Position numbers and translations under genes: made by a program. A stretch of 45,314 bases of DNA from Candidatus Woesearchaeota archaeon (GTDB lineage Archaea; Nanobdellota; Nanobdellia; Woesearchaeales; ARS49): contig WJJS01000018.1 of the NCBI GenBank assembly GCA_014729505.1, positions 1 to 45,314 on the forward strand. Direction: 5' to 3'. Within the stretch, counting starts at the first letter, position 1. The number at the start of each line of letters is the position of its first letter. Under the pieces are notes generated by a model. The model was not told the origin of the DNA. It was given only the letters and a program-made list of their open reading frames with translations, and did not search any database. This document shows positions 24,081 to 31,559 of the stretch, piece after piece.

Positions 24081-27000
24081 TACGATTATGCGGACTAAGT
24101 ATTCTGGCCCTCGCACTAGTGTTAGCAGTATCAACTACAACTGTTTCTGCACAATCAACAAGAGGTTGCTGTTGTGACGGGCCATCAGCACAGGCCAGTT
24201 CATCATTTCCCGATAACAGTTTTTGTAATCAAGGATACTATTTTGAACCACTCACGCCACAAGATCAACTCAACCCATCCTTTACCTGTGACGCTAAATG
24301 TGCAGCTGTAGCAAACACACTACCAAATGCCACCTGCGGCGATTCAATATGTGAATCTTCAAAAGGAGAAACAAATGCGAACTGTCCATTTGACTGTTCC
24401 GCCTCACTACCATCCGTGGGCTGCGCTCCAGGCTTTGCACCACCGCCAAGCAATGTCACTCTCGCACCCGTCAAAGGAGAACAGGCTTTTCGCATGGATT
24501 TCACATTGCAATGTCCGACAGACTCAGTGGTTATCTCAAGATGTAAAGGAGCAGGATGCACAAACTTTCAGACTATCGCAACCATACCGCCGACAAACTA
24601 TTATGTCGACAGAGATAACACCCTGGAATTTGATACCAACTACACTTACGAGCTGCGTGCCACGTATCTCGTACAAAACACTACAAGCGTTCCAACAACA
24701 CGAACAAGCAATCTGGGCGACCTCGAATGTCTTGGACAAACAAGTCTCGTACCATTCTGCATAAATGAATTTTACTATACTAAGTATCAACAATACCTTG
24801 AACAATACGGTTATTCAACAGCAGTAAGCCTTGCAACATGGACAAACGCGTTTCCAACAGCAGTACAACAAACATTTAGCAGCCGTTTTGGACAAACATG
24901 GCAGTGCAATAATTTCAACACACTCTTTCAAGCAGCAAACGCAGTGCAATGCCAGCAAGGAGAAGTCTGTGTCAGCGACAATCAAGGATCTCGCTGTGTG
25001 ACACCAAGCGCTTGTCAACTCGGCGACAATCCCTTTGGCCTGTACTATACTGTCGATACCTGTGAAGGCAGTACAAGCCCGAGATACTGTTTTTATGACA
25101 GAAGCCAGGCAAATGTCGACGAATGTTACGATTGTGCACCAAGCATGAACTGTTATGACTACAAAACACAAGGAGCATGCGAGCGCAACAATTGCGGAGT
25201 GGGACAATGCCAGTGGAACGACGTCATCCCCGAACTCGGTATCGGCGTATGCATTGACACCCGCTTTAATAACTGTCCCAACTGCGTGAGCGAAGGAAGC
25301 AGCAACGCGCCAAACGAAGATAGTTTTAATGCACTCTTTGAACAATGCAGCGATGCAAAAGCAGCAGCATTGTCTACACCACAATACCCCTGCTTTTTTA
25401 ACAAAAACACACGACAAGGAACAAGTTGCGATGCCATAAGCTGTGCAGACTACTCACCAAGCCAATGTAACGCGCCAAGTGGAGGCGTCACACTGAATCT
25501 GGACAATTCCCTCAAAACAACAAGTACTGATCCGTGCAACATACGAGTATGTGAATTCACCACCAGTACAGGATGTGTAAAAAATGCAGACGGCAGTGAT
25601 ACAAGCCAGCCGGGATGGCAAGACTGTGTTGCAGGAGATTTTGATTGTGAACGAGACTTCTTGCCGCCAGAGACAACCATAGTACCGACGGGAGCTTCAG
25701 GACGCTACGACAATCTGGCAATAAGAATTCAAGACAAACTCACAAAAGGAGGACTGGCAGTCAGCAAAACCGGAGCGCCAGGATACACCACACATCTGTG
25801 CGTTGTTACAGCCAGCAATCCCTGCACGGACGCAGACCGATTTACCATTAATGTTAATAGCAGTTCACTGCTGATCAAAAACTTAAAACTCAAAGACGGA
25901 CAACGAGAACTCGCACCATTAGCGTTTGGACCAAATACCATACGCTACTACAGTACCGACGCTGCAAAGAATCCCGAAATCATCAAAGAGATAGACATTG
26001 TCGCGTGCGATAATTGTTCTGGACCAACAGTACTCAGCATCGACATCAGCAATGGACAAGAAGTCGACGGAGCATATTACACGCAAGACAGCCAACCAAC
26101 AATTACCATTGTCTTTGACGAGCCAACAACAATACGGTTTGCAGGACTCTCAAGTGGAGGACAGAACATACCACTCAACTCACAAAACCCTGCAGGATCA
26201 TTTAGTCATACGCTTTTACCCGCACAACCATTTACCGGCACATACATCTTTGGACTTGACGCGGTAAACGCGCAAAATGTAGGCATCGATCCATCACTGG
26301 TGTTTAACCTCACCTACGATCCTACCACGCCAATAGTTACCATATCACCGCCCGATGGTATGACAACAAGTCAGGACCGCGTCACGATTACACTGCAATT
26401 CAACGAAGAAGTCCTTTTACAGAACGTCAGCGTCAATGATAACGTACCAGTCACACCCTTCCAGGACAAACTCGTACCTACAGACATCACACAAAGTCTT
26501 AGCACACAAAACAACAAGGACTTCACTTACCAAGTAAGCAATCTAAGACCTGGAAAGAAAACAATCATAGTCGACGCCACCGATTATGCCGGAAACACAG
26601 TACGAAAGACCAGCAGTTTCTTTGTGCAAACCGGAGCAACAACAATACGCATGACCGAGCCAAGCTTTGGCGTGTTTAGCGTCTTCCAATTTCCCGTCGT
26701 CATAGAAACATTCAACAATGCAGAATGCCGATACGTCTGGGACACACCAACAGCTCCAAGTGACAGCGGATTCAACTTTTTTGACAAATTCGACGTGACA
26801 GCAGGACTCACACACCAGATACGGAATTTCAACAAAATAAGTGTGGGAGATACGAGCGTACACCGGTTGCACGTCTACTGCAAAGATCAATACGGCATCT
26901 CACAGGAAACATTTGACATGCGCGCAGATCTCATACAACCACAGATCACCAACGCAAGAGCACATCCAAACCCCATAGCAGAATCCGACGATCCTGTAAA

Positions 27001-29044
27001 AGATATCTTTACAACAAGACTCTACGTCGATGTCAACGAATTGAGCTTCTGCAAGTACAGCGATAGCACACAAAACTTCGATCAGATGCAAGGATATTTT
27101 ACCGGCTTTGGACTCGTACCAAAACAATCACATACCGAAGAACTCACACTCACACAAGACAAAGCATACACATATTTTGTGAAATGCCAAGATCTTGGAG
27201 GAACAGAAACAGCAACATCAACAATCAACTTTGACGTCGACCTTAACGCACCAATGAGCGTGCGCAGCACCACCTCGCCAACAAGCAATTCCACACAATT
27301 CCTCCTCAGAGTTGAAACAAACAAACGAGCCTTTTGCTACTTTGGAGAACAAAACGATAGCATCAACACCTGCTTTGGCACCTGCAATCTTGGAAGAAAC
27401 CATTTGCACCCTCAAACAGCAAATATCAGCGCAGGTACAAAAACATACTATGTAACATGTAATAATCCCATTACAAACGAGCGTACGACAGTCATCAATA
27501 TCAGCGTCTTTATCGACACCACCGCGCCGGTCATGGCCTACACGAATTCCACCAGCGCGTACGAGCCGGATCCTACCAGATCATTTTTCACCGACCGTAT
27601 GCGCGTCGCATTCAAGGGAGAAGATCTGGAAAGCAATGTCACTGCATACGACTACAAAATACGAACACAATTCGATCCGGAATTCATAGCACGCGACTGG
27701 ACACGCACCACAAGACTCGACGGCAAAGCACATTACATCACCGGACTAAACCTCACAGAAGGCGTGCCGTATGTCATACAAGTCATCCCTATTAACGGCG
27801 TAGGACTGCAGGGCACCATGCAACAAAGCGACGGCGTCATACCAGACCTCACTATTTATCCAGGAGTCTGTTCAGACACCATTCTTTCAGGAAACGAAAC
27901 AGATATTGACTGCGGCGGAGAATGCGGGCCCACATGCACGGTTGGCGATTCATGTCAAGGCAATGATGATTGCGTACTTAATATTTGTACCAACAATACC
28001 TGTGCAGCACCGACATGCACAGACGGTATCTTCAGCACAGAAAATAACGAAACAGATATTGACTGCGGAGGAGCTAATTGTGCAGCTTGTGCAGAAGGAC
28101 AATCATGTCTCGCGCACAGTGATTGCACAACAAACTTCTGCAAGAACGGAGCATGCGTCATCCCAGGACCTTGTGAAGATGGTGTGAGAGGAGGTAGTGA
28201 AACAGACATTGACTGCGGCGGCAGTTGCGGTCCTTGCGCAGAAAACCAACAATGCCTAAGCAATGATGACTGTCAGAACAAACTCTTATGCACACTCGAA
28301 GGATTATGCAAACTGGAAAAGGATGAAGACAATGACGGCGTCCATGATGACGACGATCAATGTCCCGGCACCACTCACCGCTATGTCGACAAAACAGGAC
28401 CAAATGCAGGATGTGAAAGCAAAAGCTGTGGAGACAGAATACCGGACTGGTGGCGTGCATCAAAACTCGGAAGCACGAGTTGCACAGGAAACGGTGACAG
28501 AGATGCAGATCCTGATGAGGACGGTCTGACAAACATCGAAGAATATGATGCAAATACCGATCCTCAAAATCCAGATACTGACGGCGATGGATGGCTTGAC
28601 GGTGAAGACGGAGAAAAAGGAGCCGATGCCAACAATCCAGAAGCACACCCCATTTCCAGATTATTGATCGCCTTTGCAGCGCTGCTTATCATCGCTATCC
28701 TGGGAGCCATAGGCATGGGAGGCTATTACGGTTATAACAAATATCAGGAGCATAAAAGGAAACTCGAAGAACAAAAACGAATTCTCGAAGAGAAAAAACG
28801 CAAAGAACAAGCCAAACGAGCTCAAGAAGCGAAAATCAAAGCAGAACAGGAAGCAAAAAGAAGAGAACAACAAGCCAAACTACAACGACTCAAAGAGCTA
28901 AGCAAAAAAGAAAAAATAACAAAAAAAGATTACGTCGAACTCAGCAGCCTAGAAAAAGATATTAAGAAAAAAGAGACCACAAAGAAAAGCGATGATGAAA
29001 TACTCAAGCGACTACAAGCTCTCAAGAAGAAATACAAAAAATGA
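24071..29044 (+). CDS. Giant surface protein with cytoplasmic coiled-coil tail, surface operon gene 4
   Basis: A 1657-residue protein, the largest in the window. The signal peptide is about residues 1-27 (LALVLAVSTTTVSAQ). A Cys-rich head follows (about 30-530; CCCDG, 'CGDSICESSKGETNANCPFDC', and many Cys pairs around 280-420). Next come several Ig/fibronectin-like beta domains (about 540-1260; TPIVTISPPDGMTTSQDRV and others) and three ETDIDCGG Cys repeats (E at 1276, 1327, 1377). Asp-rich calcium-binding-like stretches follow ('DEDNDGVHDDDDQCPG' from 1418; PDTDGDGWLDGEDGEKG near 1500). There is one TM (about 1530-1552) and a highly charged cytoplasmic coiled coil (about 1557-1657, ending LKKKYKK). 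The fold order is that of an outward stalk tied to an inner scaffold. Start and stop both overlap neighbours. Confidence 0.85.
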   Translation: MRLIRLCGLSILALALVLAVSTTTVSAQSTRGCCCDGPSAQASSSFPDNSFCNQGYYFEPLTPQDQLNPSFTCDAKCAAVANTLPNATCGDSICESSKGETNANCPFDCSASLPSVGCAPGFAPPPSNVTLAPVKGEQAFRMDFTLQCPTDSVVISRCKGAGCTNFQTIATIPPTNYYVDRDNTLEFDTNYTYELRATYLVQNTTSVPTTRTSNLGDLECLGQTSLVPFCINEFYYTKYQQYLEQYGYSTAVSLATWTNAFPTAVQQTFSSRFGQTWQCNNFNTLFQAANAVQCQQGEVCVSDNQGSRCVTPSACQLGDNPFGLYYTVDTCEGSTSPRYCFYDRSQANVDECYDCAPSMNCYDYKTQGACERNNCGVGQCQWNDVIPELGIGVCIDTRFNNCPNCVSEGSSNAPNEDSFNALFEQCSDAKAAALSTPQYPCFFNKNTRQGTSCDAISCADYSPSQCNAPSGGVTLNLDNSLKTTSTDPCNIRVCEFTTSTGCVKNADGSDTSQPGWQDCVAGDFDCERDFLPPETTIVPTGASGRYDNLAIRIQDKLTKGGLAVSKTGAPGYTTHLCVVTASNPCTDADRFTINVNSSSLLIKNLKLKDGQRELAPLAFGPNTIRYYSTDAAKNPEIIKEIDIVACDNCSGPTVLSIDISNGQEVDGAYYTQDSQPTITIVFDEPTTIRFAGLSSGGQNIPLNSQNPAGSFSHTLLPAQPFTGTYIFGLDAVNAQNVGIDPSLVFNLTYDPTTPIVTISPPDGMTTSQDRVTITLQFNEEVLLQNVSVNDNVPVTPFQDKLVPTDITQSLSTQNNKDFTYQVSNLRPGKKTIIVDATDYAGNTVRKTSSFFVQTGATTIRMTEPSFGVFSVFQFPVVIETFNNAECRYVWDTPTAPSDSGFNFFDKFDVTAGLTHQIRNFNKISVGDTSVHRLHVYCKDQYGISQETFDMRADLIQPQITNARAHPNPIAESDDPVKDIFTTRLYVDVNELSFCKYSDSTQNFDQMQGYFTGFGLVPKQSHTEELTLTQDKAYTYFVKCQDLGGTETATSTINFDVDLNAPMSVRSTTSPTSNSTQFLLRVETNKRAFCYFGEQNDSINTCFGTCNLGRNHLHPQTANISAGTKTYYVTCNNPITNERTTVINISVFIDTTAPVMAYTNSTSAYEPDPTRSFFTDRMRVAFKGEDLESNVTAYDYKIRTQFDPEFIARDWTRTTRLDGKAHYITGLNLTEGVPYVIQVIPINGVGLQGTMQQSDGVIPDLTIYPGVCSDTILSGNETDIDCGGECGPTCTVGDSCQGNDDCVLNICTNNTCAAPTCTDGIFSTENNETDIDCGGANCAACAEGQSCLAHSDCTTNFCKNGACVIPGPCEDGVRGGSETDIDCGGSCGPCAENQQCLSNDDCQNKLLCTLEGLCKLEKDEDNDGVHDDDDQCPGTTHRYVDKTGPNAGCESKSCGDRIPDWWRASKLGSTSCTGNGDRDADPDEDGLTNIEEYDANTDPQNPDTDGDGWLDGEDGEKGADANNPEAHPISRLLIAFAALLIIAILGAIGMGGYYGYNKYQEHKRKLEEQKRILEEKKRKEQAKRAQEAKIKAEQEAKRREQQAKLQRLKELSKKEKITKKDYVELSSLEKDIKKKETTKKSDDEILKRLQALKKKYKK
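27890..28310 (+). repeat. Three tandem ETDIDCGG cysteine-rich units inside the giant surface protein
   Basis: Units of about 50 residues start near 27890, 28040 and 28190. Each has the pattern ETDIDCGG, then C..C, C...DC, C..G.C. The first two share the 20-base stretch GAAACAGATATTGACTGCGG exactly (27896 and 28049). The third has diverged by silent changes, showing purifying selection on the protein repeat. Similar units occur in extracellular proteins of archaea and bacteria. Confidence 0.8.
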
Positions 29045-29514
29045 GAAACGCACAAGCAGTACAAACAATCTTTATCTATATCGTTTCAGCAGCGATTTTC
29101 CTAACCATACTGCTCTTTGGATATCAAGCAATTAACAGTTTATTATCAAGTACTGAAGATATCGTTCTGGCAGAACTGGAACAATCAATTACAAAAGAAG
29201 TTGAAAGAATACGTATTGTGAACAAACGCAGCGTACCTGTCACATTTCGCATCCCTGAAGGATATGATGAATTCTGCATCGTTGACAGTACCGGCTATAC
29301 AAGCGGAAGCTTACAAGCGGACAAACCACAACTGTATCGCGCATGGAAAACAGGCACAGAAAACGTTTTTTTTACACCCAAACAACCAGTAGCCATGCGC
29401 ATCGAACATGTTGAGATACCCACCGGATATTTCTGCATCAATGCAGAAAACCCCATCGAATTACGTATTGAAGGAACGGGAAGAACGGCAAAGATTTCGC
29501 CGGAGGTCGCATGA
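29041..29514 (+). CDS. Small pilin-like protein, surface operon gene 5
   Basis: A 157-residue protein with a short head and one hydrophobic helix at the N-terminus (MRNAQAVQTIFIYIVSAAIF, then LTILLFGYQAINSL), followed by a compact exported domain of about 120 residues. N-A-Q near the start resembles a prepilin cleavage context. The exported part is a small beta domain (VPVTFRIPEGYDEFCIVDST, 'IPTGYFCINAENPIELRI') with two Cys. The ATG overlaps the stop of the giant gene (ATGA) and its own stop overlaps the next start the same way, so expression is coupled. Confidence 0.78.
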   Translation: MRNAQAVQTIFIYIVSAAIFLTILLFGYQAINSLLSSTEDIVLAELEQSITKEVERIRIVNKRSVPVTFRIPEGYDEFCIVDSTGYTSGSLQADKPQLYRAWKTGTENVFFTPKQPVAMRIEHVEIPTGYFCINAENPIELRIEGTGRTAKISPEVA

Positions 29515-30536
29515 AACAAGGCGTGCAATCCGTCTTTACATGGATTTTTATTCTCCTCGCCGGCGGACTCATACTCGTATTTTTTATCACCGTAGGCTAT
29601 CGCTTCTACGACGGCAGTATTCAAACAGCAAGCATACAGGTAGAACAAAACCTGGAATCAGCACTCAGTCTTGCACTGCAACAAGACCGCTACTCACACT
29701 CAATACTACTTGGGCGCTCAAGCGTCACGTTTTTTTGTTCAAACACCTGCGACTGCACCTTCGATACCGGGTACAAAGGAACAAATTTTAGAGACAACAT
29801 CTTTTTTGCAGAACCACTCATCGACGGCACACTTTATCTCTGGTCACTGCCATGGCTTGTGCCATTTCGCGCAACAAACTTTCTCACCGTAAGCTCGCCA
29901 GAATATACTCACTACATCGTCACAGGAAATGCAGCACGAGGACTGCAAGAAGAACTCGAGGAGAAAAGTCCAAAAAACAGCACGATACGGTTTATCACAC
30001 CAAGTGAAGTCAGCACCATAGAAAACGGGGCCACACAAGAAAAATTCATCTTTCTCAAAAGCGGTATACGCGCACTTCATCCCTCCTTTGCAGATGAAGA
30101 AGTACGAGCAGTAGAATTGCAGGGCAATACCATACAATTCCTCATAAAAAGTGAAGACAGTCCAGGGTTTGAACAACAAGGACAACGCATACCAATACTC
30201 AATGACAACCTCGCCATGATCTCTGCGGCAATGTTTAGCGGACATCCAGACATGTTCACCTGCGGACTGCAAACAGGATATAAAAAACTCAACCTCGTTG
30301 CACAAGTACTGGCCAACAAAGCAAAAAGCATGGACGGCTTTACCAAACCCAATGGTGACAATTGCTACTACGATCCATCAGCAGTCAGTTTACTCAACAG
30401 CATAAGCCAACATGCCAACACGCTATCGACAAATCCCCGAGACAGTCAGAGCGTTTCATCACTCGACCAACTCTACACCCAACTGGAACAATTGAACAAT
30501 GAAAGAGAAATCGAAAGCTGCCCACTCATCTACTAA
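29511..30536 (+). CDS. Pilin-like N-terminus with larger exported domain, surface operon gene 6
   Basis: A 341-residue protein opening MKQGVQSVFTWIFILLAGGL, with a hydrophobic helix at about 9-31. Gly-4 followed by V-Q resembles a prepilin cleavage site. The exported domain has four Cys in two pairs (FFCSNTCDCTF is one cluster) and an alpha/beta pattern; 'STIRFITPSEVSTIENGATQ' and VRAVELQGNTIQFLIK are typical stretches. A helix rich in Gln/Asn/Glu ends the chain ('QLYTQLEQLNNEREIESCP'). The family is unknown to me. The ATGA overlap with gene 5 and the 38-bp overlap with gene 7 keep it in the operon. Confidence 0.78.
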   Translation: MKQGVQSVFTWIFILLAGGLILVFFITVGYRFYDGSIQTASIQVEQNLESALSLALQQDRYSHSILLGRSSVTFFCSNTCDCTFDTGYKGTNFRDNIFFAEPLIDGTLYLWSLPWLVPFRATNFLTVSSPEYTHYIVTGNAARGLQEELEEKSPKNSTIRFITPSEVSTIENGATQEKFIFLKSGIRALHPSFADEEVRAVELQGNTIQFLIKSEDSPGFEQQGQRIPILNDNLAMISAAMFSGHPDMFTCGLQTGYKKLNLVAQVLANKAKSMDGFTKPNGDNCYYDPSAVSLLNSISQHANTLSTNPRDSQSVSSLDQLYTQLEQLNNEREIESCPLIY

Positions 30537-31008
30537 AGGCGCAATCAAGATGTTTGAAACACTTGGTGTGCTCTTTGTTTTTATTATACTCCTCGGCATA
30601 AGCCTGGCACTCTACAGTTTTGTACAACAAGGAAACGTAGAAGATGCACTCTCACAACAAGCAGCCAAAAAAGCAACAGTTCTTGCCACAAAAGCAACAA
30701 ACGTTCCAGAACTCGACTGCAGTCGCATCGGATTTACACGCACCAAATGTGTAGACCTGCTCAAGCTACAATCAATCAATTACGTACTCAACTCCAGCAG
30801 AGCAGCACGAGAATACTATTTTGACGTCTTTCAAACAGCACGGATTGTCATCTACCAATTATGGCCTCAAAGCAATATGAGCGTTACACTCTATGACAAC
30901 CTTGACACGAGAGCAACAGACGTCCTCTACGAGCCACTACTGCTTTACAATCCATTAACAGAAACAAACACATTTGGCATGATGGAAATTAGGGTACCAA
31001 CCACATGA
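30499..31008 (+). CDS. Small pilin-like protein, surface operon gene 7
   Basis: A 169-residue protein. The head is long and polar (MKEKSKAAHSSTKGAIK) before MFETLGVLFVFIILLGISL, a hydrophobic helix at about 20-42. K-G-A-I-K-M-F-E resembles a prepilin site with a Glu near +5. The exported domain of about 120 residues has a Cys pair (LDCSRIGFTRTKCVDLL) and a 'VIYQLWPQSNMSVTLYD' strand pair. An internal ATG at 30550 would start at MFETLG and remove the overlap with gene 6; I prefer 30499 because the K-G motif lies upstream of it, but this is open. It overlaps gene 8 as ATGA. Confidence 0.72.
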   Translation: MKEKSKAAHSSTKGAIKMFETLGVLFVFIILLGISLALYSFVQQGNVEDALSQQAAKKATVLATKATNVPELDCSRIGFTRTKCVDLLKLQSINYVLNSSRAAREYYFDVFQTARIVIYQLWPQSNMSVTLYDNLDTRATDVLYEPLLLYNPLTETNTFGMMEIRVPTT

Positions 31009-31529
31009 AAAAAGGACAAATAGAAATCATGGGACTGCTCCTAATAATATTACTCATAGGAGTATTCATTCTCTTCAGCATTTTATACACAGGTTCTGAC
31101 GACGATCCTACACAAGTCAGTCGGGAAACAGTCCTTGCACGAAGTACTATTTTGAACCTGTTGCAAACCCACACAGACTGCTCACCACAAGCAACCATAC
31201 CACCAACAGTGCAAGAACTCCTCGAAGACTGTGCAACAGGAGCCACCATGAACTGCCCTGGAGGAAACTCTTGTCAACGAGCACACCACATTATTGATCG
31301 CACATTGAAAACAACGTTTCGCGACGTAGATCAACAAGTAGAGGGAGTAATAGCCCGAGATTATTCCTTTCACATCGCGAACATCGGCTACTTCGACAAT
31401 CTCGGAGGAGCTACGAGCGGACTTGATGCATGCCCTCGAGGATCGCGTCAAGAAGGAGCCGTACAAACCCTGCCCATCTCTGCAAGTTACAAAATGGAAC
31501 TAACATTACTACTTTGCATTTCTCGATAA
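31005..31529 (+). CDS. Small pilin-like protein, surface operon gene 8
   Basis: A 174-residue protein with the clearest class III signal of the set: MKKGQIEIMGLLLIILLIGV, where K-G-Q precedes the hydrophobic helix (about 8-28). The exported domain carries two Cys in a CPGGNSC loop and others at DC...CATG (about 60-90), then 'RDVDQQVEGVIARDYSFHIA'. It is the last gene of the operon; the next gene has its own TATA box. KGQ-type starts of this sort are common among short uncharacterised DPANN proteins in my recollection, and they are usually processed by an archaeal prepilin peptidase when that enzyme is present. Confidence 0.78.
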   Translation: MKKGQIEIMGLLLIILLIGVFILFSILYTGSDDDPTQVSRETVLARSTILNLLQTHTDCSPQATIPPTVQELLEDCATGATMNCPGGNSCQRAHHIIDRTLKTTFRDVDQQVEGVIARDYSFHIANIGYFDNLGGATSGLDACPRGSRQEGAVQTLPISASYKMELTLLLCISR

Positions 31530-31538
31530 CTTTTTATC
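31529..31538 (+). promoter_or_regulatory. TATA box of the kinase-fusion gene
   Basis: ACTTTTTATC is centred 26 nt before the ATG at 31560. The T run could also end the upstream operon. Confidence 0.4.
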
Positions 31539-31559
31539 AGAGTACGGTACGTCACCATC

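Noticed and set aside
24815-25417. 200-codon minus-strand open frame within the giant surface protein gene
   Set aside because: Cys- and Val-rich composition that mirrors the antisense of the Cys-rich coding strand; no start signal, and the plus frame has clear domains.
27890-28310. Short direct DNA repeats considered as a mobile or CRISPR-type array
   Set aside because: They are in frame, spaced about 150 bp and code for the ETDIDCGG protein repeat, with silent differences between units.
28158-28646. 162-codon minus-strand open frame, very His/Cys/Arg-rich
   Set aside because: Antisense of the Asp-rich calcium-binding-like repeats; the composition is a by-product of GAT/GAC codons on the other strand.
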